Assembly (NCBI GenBank): GCA_900618425.1
Contig: UZAN01056667.1
Span: 1 to 13,437 of the forward strand
From: Echinostoma caproni
Lineage: Eukaryota > Platyhelminthes > Trematoda > Plagiorchiida > Echinostomatidae
DNA: 13,437 nucleotides
Direction: 5' to 3'
Shown piece after piece: positions 1-8,265 of this stretch. Under the pieces are notes generated by a model, which was given only the letters and a program-made list of their open reading frames with translations, was not told where the DNA came from and ran no database searches. Position 1 is the stretch's first letter; each line of letters starts with the position of its first letter. The position numbers and the translations under genes are program-made.

Positions 1-60
1 GATGAGCAATACTGAGGTTAGGGGCAGAGCTTTGGGTATCCGCGGCCGACCACTGGAGCA
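1..60 (+). repeat. Left arm of a perfect 60-bp inverted repeat at the window ends
   Basis: Bases 1-60 are identical to the reverse complement of bases 13378-13437; base 61 is the first mismatch. The arm is not a transposon terminus by its content: it reads in frame as RTE coding sequence just upstream of the conserved LRWLGHVLR block. It lies exactly at the window edge, so it could mark an assembly break at a repeat or two opposed copies of the same element. Confidence 0.95.
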
Positions 61-163
61 AGTGGTCGACCTCCATAGATTACGTTGGTTGGGACATGTG
101 TTACGCATTTCGCCAGATAGGTTACCACGGCGAGCGATGTTCACCGAAGCAGACACCGAGTAG
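1..163 (+). pseudogene. RTE-type LINE ORF fragment, C-terminal region
   Basis: An open stretch from the first bases to a TAG at 161-163 contains SNTEVRGRALG, then LRWLGHVLRI and RLPRRAMF. These blocks mark the region after the reverse transcriptase domain in SR2-like RTE elements of trematodes. The same blocks occur in copy B near 5310-5440 and in copy C on the minus strand near 9460-9500. The piece is only about 54 codons and joins abruptly to an RT palm fragment that should lie upstream of it, so this is a rearranged dead copy. Confidence 0.8.
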
Positions 164-280
164 AGGACGCATTAATTGGTCTTCAAAATGTTGGTATTGA
201 ATGAGCGCTGGAGAAAAGCTGTGATTTAGATGATATCGTTTGTCTGTTCGAATGTATGGAGGATATACAAAGCGCACTAA
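164..280 (+). pseudogene. RTE reverse transcriptase palm fragment with the YADD motif deleted
   Basis: Translated pieces read EDALIGLQNVGIE, a TGA stop, CDLDDIVCLFECMED and IQSAL. They match copy B at 4764-4900 (LSGLQNVGIK, CDLEYADDIVCLFECMED). About ten bases are missing around 228-232, so the catalytic YADD box is reduced to LDD. In an intact element this segment precedes the one at 1-163, so the order is permuted. It cannot encode an active enzyme. Confidence 0.75.
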
Positions 281-285
281 ACATA

Positions 286-346
286 TAGGGTTAGAGACAC
301 TGAGTGATGTGACTGGGTATCGTAAACAGTGGCGTTCGTGCATCTT
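286..346 (+). pseudogene. RTE ORF extreme C-terminus fragment
   Basis: The translation LETLSDVTGYRKQWRSC matches the C-terminal signature of the same family. Copy B has LEALKFMTANRQQWRACC at 5607-5655 and copy A has LETLKVMATNRQQWRSCC on the minus strand near 895-950. It follows the palm fragment directly, so the roughly 350 codons normally between them are missing or displaced. Confidence 0.7.
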
Positions 347-660
347 CTCTATTTCTTTGCAACCTCAGACCACTGAACTTCTCCATTTTCTGTTCGACTC
401 CATTTTCAGCTTTCCGTTCTTCTCCTGTTCTTCATCCAAATGGGCAGCCAAAAGACAGCAACCAAAACCGGCGCACGAATATGCGTGGCTAATGGTTGTA
501 CAAGCTGAAACTGAAACGTTTCTTTATCACAAACCCCACGATTAACCGATACGTTCAACAATAATAGAACATAACGAACACCGATCAATAGTGGGATCAC
601 GTATAATACGACATCTGAAAGTGTAGAATGATTCAGTAAATTTTGTATACATACTTGACC
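347..660. other. Non-coding stretch with no recognised gene
   Basis: A pyrimidine-rich run (about 350-440) follows the RTE C-terminal fragment and may be old element 3' sequence. An open frame continuing to 545 is only read-through, with no recognisable domain. The stretch contains a repeat (473-514) that recurs inverted at the right end of the window. Nothing else could be identified. Confidence 0.5.
473..514 (+). repeat. Repeat X, second copy inverted at 13338-13380
   Basis: The block starting GCACGAATATGCGTGG matches the reverse complement of 13338-13380 over about 42 bases with three mismatches and one gap, then diverges. At the right end it is fused directly to the 60-bp RTE-derived arm, with only GCA shared at the join. 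At the left end the two are about 412 bp apart. Confidence 0.8.
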
Positions 661-978
661 GTGATTCTCATCATTATCATCATCATCATCATTGTACAGC
701 GTAATATAGTGAAGCGAACCTCAATGATCGCTGCCAAACTCATAATGCATGCAAGATAAGTGATAATGTGTAAGGAAGACTGGGATTGGGCCTATTTTTA
801 GGGACGGGAAAACAGAGCGAACCTGTATGGTCAACACAGCGTACACAGCCCAACTGTGCATACATACAATTTCAAGCATTCTGGTCTGATAAGAAGTGAC
901 AGCATGATCGCCATTGCTGTCGGTTCGTAGCCATCACCTTCAGTGTCTCCAACCATGCGGTTTCGGAGTCTTTTGTAT
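661..978 (-). mobile_element. RTE LINE copy A, 3' end only (5'-truncated)
   Basis: Reading the minus strand from 978, the first codons give DSETAWLETLK, then TNRQQWRSCCHFLSDQNA and a stop, the C-terminus of the family ORF. A 3'UTR similar to that of copy B follows (both contain TTGACCATACAGGTTC and CGTACGCTG/TACGCTGTACAA-like blocks). It ends in an ATG-repeat tail, seen on the + strand as CAT units at about 668-693. Similarity to copy B stops near 978. The short truncated form with a tail is typical of target-primed reverse transcription. Confidence 0.85.
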
Positions 979-1139
979 TCTGAGTAGGCGGACTGTACAG
1001 TGATAAACGAACAAGTGGAGCGTTAATGCTCAACAGAGTGGAATCAAACGAGAATCGAAACCGTAATGCTTTACAAGAATAATAATATATGGTACAGATA
1101 AATAGGCCCAGATTAAAGGAGAGAAGAGAGAATGCCGCT
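979..1139. other. Unassigned spacer between LINE fragments
   Basis: No family similarity or codon pattern was recognised here. The stretch is A-rich around 1075-1095 and may be the decayed continuation of the antisense CR1 fragment that begins at about 1140. Confidence 0.4.
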
Positions 1140-1775
1140 CACAAAAACCTATTTGAGTCATCAAAATGTTGTTTTCATCATCATCTACAGTACTTCAGTT
1201 ACCATAACACCTACTATCTTGAAGTCAGCGGCAAACAAGTAACTGGGACAGTGCAGTTTCTGCGTGAGATCGTTAGTATAGATCAGGGAAAGTAGTGGCC
1301 CCAGGACTGAGCCCCTGAGGAACACCGCTAGTAGCAGGAGTCAGTCCTGATTTTCCATCTCCGACCCATACATAAAACTGCCTATTCACTAGGTATGCCC
1401 TTGTCCAGCGTAGAACTATGGGGACAATTTTTAGGGCTTCCATCTTGAGATTTAGAAATCGATGGTTCACGGAGTCAAAGGCATTCTGAAAGTCCAGATA
1501 GCAAACGTCGACCCGCTCCCCACGATCCATTCTCTCTGTCACTTCAAGAAACGACAGTAGGTTAGTTAAACATGATCTCCGTTTTCAAAAACTATGCTGT
1601 CCTGCCGGGATCATCTCGCTTAGTTCCAAGTGGGCTTCTATGTGCTTCTTATTATCCTCTTCATGACTTTTAGTGCCACTGATAACAGACTCACTGGCCG
1701 GTAGTTGTTGACGATTTTTCTGCTCCACCCTTGTGTATAGGAACAACCTCGGCTACCTTCCAGTCCGTGGGTATG
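1140..1775 (-). pseudogene. CR1-like LINE reverse transcriptase fragment
   Basis: Minus-strand pieces in several frames give, in order, DWKVAEVVPIHKGG, NNYRPVSLLSVALKVMKRII, CLTNLLSFLEVTERMDRG, VDVCYLDFQNAFDSVNHRF, SGVPQG, LIYTNDLTQKL and YLFAADFKIV. This is the fingers-palm order of a CR1/jockey-type RT. It differs clearly from the RTE copies, which have VRQGCPLSP and YADD. The second aspartate pair reads FAAD instead of FADD, so a catalytic residue is lost. Frameshifts occur near 1310 and 1700 and there are internal stops. Similarity fades below about 1140. Confidence 0.85.
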
Positions 1776-1873
1776 CTTTGATCTGCGGCTGTGAGGAGCC
1801 ATTCTGTATGGCTCGCAGGGTTATGGGGGCACGCAAGCCATCACACCACGTCAAGGTGCAGTCTCGTCGTGAT
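1776..1873 (+). repeat. Short interspersed repeat R, copy 1
   Basis: About 98 bp from TTTGATCTGCGGCTGTGAG to CTCGTCGTGAT resembles the minus strand of 7802-7891 at roughly 80-85% by eye, with a 9-base insertion after GCACGCAAG. It lies exactly between two oppositely oriented CR1-like fragments. Its identity is unknown. It could be a SINE-like unit or a scrap of a larger element, and no protein family was recognised in it. Confidence 0.7.
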
Positions 1874-1899
1874 GGAAATGGGCAAACAGCGGTTACTGT

Positions 1900-2290
1900 C
1901 TCGAGTGATAGTGATGATCATCATGGGGGACCTTAACTCCCCAAGTATTGATTGGACCAACCAAAAGTGCTAAGCAGAGGCGGATCAATTCGCACGGGAG
2001 TTGAACTACACCTTACAAGAGATGTCATTCCATTAACACGTCACGCAACCCACTATGGCACGGGCAGATCATGCTCCCTGCTTGACTTGGTATACTCCCC
2101 GAGAGCCTCCGAAGTTCAGGCAATCCATTACCTATCATACCTGGGTAGTAGTGATCATGCCATGTTGGAAATCTGCTGGAGAAGAGGCGGCAAGTTTGTA
2201 CCAAAGCCACATGGCGGATGTCATTCGAGGAGCTGGTGTCGCAGTGTCAAACCGGTCGGTAAAATGGTTGAGGAGTAATCGATCCAAGTA
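1900..2290 (+). pseudogene. CR1-like LINE endonuclease (APE-type) C-terminal fragment
   Basis: In one frame the motif IMGDLNSPSIDW (GDLN codons at 1926-1937) matches the conserved GDxN block of apurinic-type endonucleases in CR1 elements. After a frameshift, LLDLVYSPRASEV and LGSSDHAMLEICW follow (SDH at 2150-2158), the catalytic Asp-His block. The N-terminal half of the domain is missing. It points opposite to the neighbouring CR1-like RT fragment, as in a twin-primed insertion or a later inversion. It is inactive: stops and frameshifts are present. Confidence 0.8.
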
Positions 2291-2600
2291 AATGGGCCTC
2301 TACTTCGCTTTACCCGCTGCCTTGCGGTCAGGTTCTTGTCAGAACTAAAGGCTTTGGACGAGAACTCTAAACGTTCTGCTCAGTGGCTGGACACCCTGGC
2401 AGTACCCGTCCATCAAACTCAAATGCATACACAAAATAAACATAATTCCATACTGCATCGGTCGTTGTGCAGGATAATCAGAACCGCACTGCCCATTGCA
2501 TCGAGCGAGGTTGATGGTGATAGGTGGGTTATTTCTCAGATATCCCAACCTTTGTTTGACTCTTTTTCTTCCGCACCCAACCCTATCCCTTAACTCCTTC
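2291..2600. other. Unassigned stretch, possibly the 5' leader of RTE copy B
   Basis: An open frame at 2336-2593 ends in a Ser/Pro-rich sequence, and the next frame is also Ser/Pro-rich up to the start of the copy B endonuclease. The 5' region of copy B may therefore begin somewhere here. No domain is recognised, and the true 5' boundary could not be set from sequence alone. Confidence 0.35.
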
Positions 2601-2629
2601 TTCCGACCCGTAACATTCCCTCAGACAAC

Positions 2630-3765
2630 TTGTTCGTCACTTGTCAAAGTTTGTCGCCAAGTAGCTCGGTAAGTAGTTTACCACAAAACAGATTGCATAT
2701 TCTGAAGCCTCGTCAGCCACTGAATCTGGAGGTCTTCAACGTGTGGACTGATGCAAATAGATCAACAAGCTTGTCTGGCGCGAACAAGGGACTCTTTGGG
2801 AATGGATGTCTGCTGCATGTCGGGGACTCGAATCCAGGATCCTAGTACTATAAGCCAATTAAGTGCACCGAGGTTGTCTTCGAGGTTCTTACTCCACACG
2901 ACAGGTGATGACGAAGCCCGTTCAGTAGGCCAGTGTGGTGTGGGCATTGTACTCAACAATACAGCTGACGCCGCACTACTCGATTGGATCCCCGTCAACA
3001 GTTACTTATGTGCGATACGGCTCCAAGGGTCTATCAGCGTCCGGAAAGGAAGAAGCACCAAAAAGTGTTTGTTCATCATTTCAGCGTATGCACCGACTAA
3101 CTGCAGTTCTGATGCACAGAAAAATCAATTTTATGATAAACTCACTGGACTCATTTGGTTGAGCCGAAGCTCCGATGTAGTTGTTCTGTCAGGTGATTTT
3201 AATGCTCGATTTGGAGAACTGAACGCCTCGGAAGCTTGTCTAATCGGTCAGTTTGCACTGCCCTGCCAGCAAACAGATAATGGCGATCGATTTCCTCGGT
3301 TCTGCGCAGACCATCATCTGTTCCTATCCAGCACCATCTTCCGACACCGCTCTCAACGGACACTAACGTGGCGCTCAAATCTAACTGGCACGCTAGCTCA
3401 GATCGACCACAGCAGTAAGCTACCGTTGGCGTGGTTCAGTACAAAACTGCAGGTCCTATTGGACCACCTGCTTTGAATCTGATCATGCGTTAGTTTTGAT
3501 GCAGTTCACTCTCCAACTCACTGGTCGCAGAAAATTCCACCAGACTCGATTGGCAGATCATCGCTTATCTGACCCAGCCGTTCGTATCCGTTTTGAATCA
3601 GAACTAGGGCAAGAGCTAAACGCACTGCGGGGTGGTAGTGTAAATGAAAAATGGGGTCAGATTAGCCGAGCAATGCACTCCGCAGCGAACGTTACTTGTG
3701 GATCTGAAGCAGTAGCCCGCCCGAGGCATTGGATATCTGATGAGTCAGTAGCACTGATGGAGTAA
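2630..3765 (+). pseudogene. Copy B endonuclease domain and linker (broken)
   Basis: The domain starts with PLNLEVFNVWT, shifts frame, then runs SLGMDVCCMSGTRIQDP, CGVGIVLNNTADAALLDW, LFIISAYAPTNCSSD, SGDFNARFGEL (GDFN at 3192-3203), TDNGDRFPRFCADHH and LTWRS. A +1 frameshift near 3413 separates it from YRWRGSVQNCRSYW and ESDHALV (SDH at 3478-3486). The position normally held by the metal-binding Glu in SETRI reads Gly (GGG at 2823-2825), which would abolish cleavage on its own. The linker continues through RAMHSAANV to a TAA at 3763-3765. Confidence 0.87.
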
Positions 3766-4195
3766 AGGTGGCAATTCCCAACCAACCGGGATCAAGGCAG
3801 GATTAGGTGGCGCCTACACCGTCATCTCACGAGGAGCCTCAAGAAAGACTGTGAGAACTGGTGGGAAACGATAGCTAGTGAAATGGGAGTAGCAGCTGCA
3901 TCAAGGAATAGTCAAAGACTGTTCCAACTGATACGCAATAAGAGGTCGGCGAACCACAGCTAGTGGAACAATCTGAGACGAAAGTGGGCAAGTTGTTCAC
4001 AATAGGGAACAACGGCTTAACCGGTGGGTGGAGTACTTCAACGAACAGTTCAACTGGTCAGGCTCTAACCAGACTATCTCCTCCGATGCAGCTGAGGCTC
4101 CGTGGGCAGTGTCATCTGAATCTGCTACTGTAGTACCCAAGTCCTGAAGAAAGGAAAAGCATCAGGGCCGGACGGGCTTTCTCCCACTCCTGAGG
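3766..4195 (+). pseudogene. Copy B linker between endonuclease and RT, heavily frameshifted
   Basis: Pieces in different frames match copy C on the minus strand: RSLKKDCENWWETIASEMG, SQRLFQLIRNKRSANHS, NRWVEYFNEQF and KGKASGPDG. This is the thumb-proximal linker that usually precedes the first RT motif in this family. At least three frame changes occur in 430 bases. Confidence 0.75.
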
Positions 4196-5017
4196 ATGGG
4201 GGGCGATGGCTTCGTAGACGCCATAATGCGTGACATCTGGTCACACGAGCGCATCCCATCATCTTGGAGCGAATCACTGATCGTTCCAATTTTTAAGAAG
4301 GGACCTCGCAATGACTGCGCAAACCACCGTCGAATAAGTTTGATTCCAATCGTCACCAAGTTACTAGCCTCCATCATACTTCGACGTCTGACACAGTTCA
4401 GGGAGACAAACATCCGCGAACAATAAGCAGATTTTCGACCAGGTCGTGGTTGTATCGATCAAATTTTCACCCTGCGTCAAGTCCTCGGGCTACGTCATAC
4501 GCACCGTCGACCAACGGTTGCCGTGTTTCTCGACCTAAAAGGAACCTTCGACTCAGTTGATCGTGAATCCCTTATGGGTTCGCTCCTTCGCAAGGGAATG
4601 CCGCAGAAGTATGTGAATATATTGAGTTCACTCTACTCACGTACCTCTGGTAGCGTAAGGGTCTACGGAGGGTTGAGTAGGTCGCTCGTAAATAGCAGCG
4701 GGGTTCGTCAAGGGTGCCCTCTTTCGCCATTCCTGTTCGATTTCGTCCTAGACGAAATGCTGAAGAACGCACTAAGTGGTCTCCAAAATGTAGGTATTAA
4801 ATAGGTAGCTGGAGAAAAGCTGTGCGATTTGGAGTACGCTGACGACATCGTCTGCTTGTTCGAATGTATGGAAGATGCACAAAGAGCACTTGACAGATTA
4901 GCAAGTTCTGTCGCTCCGTCCGGCATGTGCTTTGGAGCTTCGAAGTGCAAAGTGATGCTACAAGGCTGGGTGTCACCGAGTTCTGTTCTAAAAAATAGAC
5001 GGTCAGGAATTAGCTGA
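4196..5017 (+). pseudogene. Copy B reverse transcriptase domain
   Basis: A single frame carries the RT motifs in order: IPSSWSESLIVPIFKKG, HRRISLIPIVTKLLA, DFRPGRGCIDQIFTLRQVL, VFLDLKGTFDSVDRESL, SGVRQGCPLSPFLF (from 4697), YADDIVCL (YADD codons 4835-4846) and SGMCFGASKCKVMLQGW. Two in-frame stops interrupt it: TAA at 4424-4426 just before DFRPGRG, and TAG at 4802-4804, where copy C has TGG (Trp). The catalytic aspartates are intact, so this copy decayed by stops and frameshifts rather than by losing its active site. Confidence 0.9.
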
Positions 5018-5682
5018 AGTTGACTGCTTCTCGTGCTTAGGTAGTTGCGTGACCAACGACGGTAGCGCATCAAAGGAGATTACCGCTCACATTTCCAAGA
5101 CTCGAGCAGCGTACGCAGAACTAAAACACCTGTGGCGGCGACGTGACGTGTCACTGAAGTTGAAAAATCGCGTATACCGCGCCCCCGTACGATCAGTTCC
5201 ACTTTACGGTTGTGATGCCTTGAATTTGCGGGTACAAGACACCCATCGTTTAGTAGTGTTCGTCAATCGATGCTCAGGTAGGCTGGCTCAAGTGGGATGG
5301 AGTGTGAGTTAGTAACTCAGAAGTAAATCGTCGGGTGTTTGGGAATACATCAGACAAGAACTCGCTATCTCATCGAATCCAAATCAGTAGGCTCCGTTGG
5401 TTAGGTCACGTTTTGCGTATGTCAGACGGTCGCCTACCGCAGTGCGCCTTGTTTGCAGTGGCTGTTACAGGCTGGAGAAAGCTACGTGGGGGCCAGCAGA
5501 TGACGTGGAGACGAGGTATAAAGAAATGCACAGAGCGATTAGGTAGAGTAGGTGTCTCTCGTATTCCGGGTTGGGGTCCAAAAGATTGTGAAACCACATG
5601 GTTGGAGGCACTAAAGTTCATGACTGCGAACCGACAGCAATGGCGAGCTTGCTGTCACTTCTTGGCAGACCACAATGCTTGA
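5003..5682 (+). pseudogene. Copy B C-terminal region
   Basis: After a frameshift near 5000 the frame reads ELAEVDCFSCLGSCVTNDG, EITAHISKTRAAYAELKHLW, RRDVSLKLKNRVYRAPV and LRVQDTHRLVVFVNRC. A second shift near 5310 leads to SNSEVNRRVFG, HRIQISRLRWLGHVLRMS, GWRKLRGGQQMTW, IPGWGPKDCE and TANRQQWRACCHFLADHNA, then the stop at 5680-5682. The order matches that in RTE elements of trematodes. No separate enzymatic domain is visible in it. Confidence 0.87.
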
Positions 5683-5875
5683 AGTAGTATGTATGCACAG
5701 CTGTTTACTCGGTGTGTTGACCATACAGGTTCACTTTCTTTTCCCGTCCCTAAGAATGGGTCCAATCCCTATCCTCCTTACATATTATCCCTTACCTTGT
5801 ACGCAATATGAGTTTGGCAGCGATCAGTAAAGTTCGCTTCACTGTATTACGCTGTACAATGATGATGATGATGAT
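5683..5875 (+). other. Copy B 3'UTR and ATG-repeat tail
   Basis: About 175 bp follow the stop codon and end in ATGATGATGATGATGAT at 5859-5875. The same 3'UTR is present on the minus strand in copy A (about 690-880) and, more diverged, in copy C (about 9088-9270). A short 3'UTR ending in trinucleotide repeats is typical of RTE elements, where it is the template end for target-primed reverse transcription. Confidence 0.85.
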
Positions 5876-5876
5876 C

Positions 5877-6655
5877 GACCTGTTCCAGTGACTGGATAAC
5901 ACCCACGAGGAAATTGAACTATCCGCCGAGTTCGAGTATGATAATTTAATTTCTGGACTTGATGTTAACCAGACGCTCAGCTGAAAGTGTGAGCAGATAC
6001 GTGCATAGAAAACACACTTAGCCTGATGAATACTAATACTTCACCTTTGGGGTACAAATATGGGATGGTCAGCTCTATGCATGACAGGGCGAGAAAGGTT
6101 TGCGTTATGGACAAAAATGGTGGTTGCTCGATGGGGTGTTTAATTGTAATGGTTACCCACGAGTATTTATTGACGGACAGAAATGAGTAGTAGAACAACC
6201 ATTCATAGTCCCCAAAGGCAAGGTCTTTCTGTAGGTGCCATTCAACTGTGATACGATATTCGTACGCCACGTTAAACAGACCTGCAACACTTTTGAGTTG
6301 GTTTTGTGCTACGTAGATCGACAGATACCAGCCGGTCGAACAGCCAGTATCAGTTCATGACAAAACACACCTCTTGTGCCTTTTCACTAGTCGGTGCTCG
6401 GCCGCCTATGTAGGGCGGACTGAAAGGCAACTTAGAGAGACTGAACATGTACCAAAGTGGGCACAAGTCAACCAATCAGATCTCTTCGATCATACGCCAC
6501 TTATTTCAAACACACCATCGTTTCGACCGAGCGATTGTGATTTTCCGCACTTCTAATTCACATTTACTACAGATTACCGAAGCTATAGCGATACAACGCC
6601 GGGAGCTTACTTAATGTAAACTGAACGAATTATTCATCTTCACCTTGCCGTGGAA
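5877..6655 (+). pseudogene. Penelope-like element remnant (RT C-terminus plus GIY-YIG endonuclease)
   Basis: Frames alternate, but the motif order is that of Penelope-like elements: EEIELSAEFEYDN, LTRRSAESVSRYVHRKHT (5965-6018), HDRARKVC (6080-6103), NGYPRVFIDG (6148-6177), then the GIY-YIG block SAAYVGRTERQL (YVGRT at 6407-6421), EHVPKWA, ISSIIRHLFQTHH, LQITEAIAIQRREL and a final LPW at 6645-6653. Stops and at least four frameshifts make it inactive. It begins immediately after the RTE tail, so the RTE copy may have inserted into it. The polymerase core (fingers and palm) was not found elsewhere in the window. Confidence 0.78.
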
Positions 6656-7800
6656 AAAAAGGACTAGGAAAAGCTTTTACTGGTAAAAAAAAAATATTTA
6701 TTTAAACCGCATTCCTTTATGTAATCTGTAGTATGCACCTAGTAAAATACAACGAAAACTGTGCGGATGTAGATTGTGAAACGCTACTGTGTTCAAGACT
6801 GTTTCCATTTCATGACAGAAAGCAGCGAAATGTGTGATCTCTGACATATCTTCAGTAAAATTAAAGATAATTTCATTACTTTGATTACTTTACTTTTTAC
6901 TTTGATTAAAAAGTGCTAAGGTAATTTATTAATAGGACGAAACTCAAACACGAATCGTAAAATATTCCCATGAATGCGCGAAAGAAATCGTAACCGCGAA
7001 GACACCTCTTTTCGATATATCACACTTACATATATAGCTGGAATGGTGATGGGATGAGCGAATGGTCCAAGCTGGTGTCAGCAGATTGAGGGAGCAATTT
7101 GTTGGAAAGGTTGACGACAGGAAGTGATTATGTAAAAAGAAGGGGCAAATGTGCGAAATTTTTTTATTATACACCAGTGTGTGATGAACAGCAGACGGAA
7201 AGGACCCCATAGTCACGAAGACCTGCGTTGAGGGATGGTAACCGGCAACCTGATCCCCGGGACTTGGATTAGCGAACCACATAAGGCCCCGATAGGTCAG
7301 GCGTGGTATAGGACCGGGCGACAGCAAAACTATCTACCACGAAACGCAAGAATATGATGTCAGAATCGTGCAAGCACCTGGTTCAAACACACTGGTGTAA
7401 TCACGACTGGTAAGGCATGTTTCATGTTCTACTGTGAAGAATCTCCCTTTGTTGATTCGTTCTCATCTCTTGAAAGTCTGTTCAGGTTTTCACAACGGTT
7501 TTATTCAGTCATGATCGATCTCTTCCTCATTGCAACGGTCCACACAACAATCAAATCATCTTTATCCATTTTATTTGATCTCAATATTTGCAGTTAATCT
7601 ATCTAACATTGCAAACATTTACCCAAACCATCATGCATTGTGCAATCATTTAATCAGTAAGCAAACTGTATACCGTAAATGAAGAACTTCTGCATTTCCG
7701 GTCTTTTGTCGCGAAACCTAAGTTCCCAGTCAAGTGAGAGGTAAACCACAGTAGTTTCCAACCCCCATGGAACAAATAAAACTGTCACTAAATAAGGTAG
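6656..7800. other. No recognised gene; A/T-rich spacer
   Basis: Starts with an A-rich stretch (6650-6705) and a local direct repeat of TTACTTTGATTA (near 6878 and 6898). A minus-strand open frame of 127 codons (6944-7327) has no motif that could be named and no other support. The G/C-richer part at 7200-7320 may be a worn repeat. Nothing further could be supported. Confidence 0.45.
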
Positions 7801-7801
7801 T

Positions 7802-7891
7802 ATCACGACGAGACTGCACCTTGACGTGCTTGCGTGCTTCAATGACCCTGCGAGCTACACAGGATGGCTTCTCACAGCCGTAGATCCAAAC
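7802..7891 (-). repeat. Short interspersed repeat R, copy 2
   Basis: The minus strand (TTTGGATCTACGGCTGTGAG to CTCGTCGTGAT) matches the + strand of 1776-1873 over its full length, except for one 9-base gap and a few substitutions. The two copies have unrelated flanks, so the shared unit is about 90-100 bp. No RNA gene or coding domain was identified in it. Confidence 0.7.
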
Positions 7892-8235
7892 ATGCCTGAA
7901 AGATCAACGGATAGAGGCCAGGCAAAGCTCCCTCACTCAAACCTTGGATTTTGCAATCTTATCCCTTGTATGATTTAGTTGCTGGACATATCGCCCGCTA
8001 AGTGGCTTATAAATAACAACTATGATCCTGCACGCACGAAGTGGAATCAGTGTTAGCAGGTCGGGACATCCGAGTCTGCTCACCCTACCCTAACCAAAGA
8101 GGAATTTCATTTCCCCTATTGTCGCAGAACCGAGGGATCAAAGGAGACCACCAGTGAAGAACCTGGACACTGTCAATTGCCGTCACGGTTCTGGATACCA
8201 AATAAACTGAAACTCAAATGGTCTTACTCTACATA
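7892..8235. other. Region upstream of the TRMT10 gene, nothing identified
   Basis: This is the presumed 5' flank or 5' intron of the methyltransferase gene. No TATA-like or initiator arrangement stands out enough to call a promoter, and no repeat shared with the rest of the window was seen. Confidence 0.35.
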
Positions 8236-8260
8236 TTGTTTTTGTTTCGTTTGTTTGTAG
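8230..8260 (+). promoter_or_regulatory. Candidate 3' splice acceptor (cis or spliced-leader trans) before the TRMT10 start
   Basis: A T-rich tract with several TTTG steps ends in TTTGTAG at 8254-8260, only five bases before the ATG at 8266. This is the form of a strong acceptor. Flatworms add a spliced leader to many mRNAs, so the site could receive the leader. It could equally close an intron behind an untranslated first exon. The sequence alone cannot tell these apart. Confidence 0.5.
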
Positions 8261-8265
8261 TATTT

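Larger units (their letters stand above)
2600..5875 (+). mobile_element. RTE-like LINE copy B, nearly full length, inactive
   Basis: The domain order is an APE endonuclease (about 2690-3490), a linker (3490-4190), a reverse transcriptase (4196-5000), a C-terminal region with LRWLGHVLRM (5003-5682), a 3'UTR (5683-5858) and an ATG-repeat tail (5859-5875). The layout and the short trinucleotide tail fit the RTE clade, and the RT wording resembles SR2/Perere-like elements of schistosomes. Length (about 3.2 kb) is near the clade norm. Frameshifts near 2745, 3413, 3770-4190, 5000 and 5310, plus in-frame stops at 4424 and 4802, show that it is dead. The 5' limit is approximate. Confidence 0.88.

Noticed and set aside
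668..693. Tandem CAT units (also at 9074-9086, and ATG units at 5859-5875) as microsatellites or a coding His/Met run
   Set aside because: In each case they sit at the 3' end of an RTE copy and are explained as its tail.
2336..2593. 85-codon open frame before RTE copy B
   Set aside because: No recognisable domain; at most it is part of the element's 5' leader, so it is not called as a gene.
5977..6270. 97-codon minus-strand open frame
   Set aside because: It is a shadow of the Penelope-like remnant, whose motifs are on the + strand.
6944..7327. 127-codon minus-strand open frame
   Set aside because: No motif, no second copy in the window, no start context and no splice structure; open frames of this length occur by chance.
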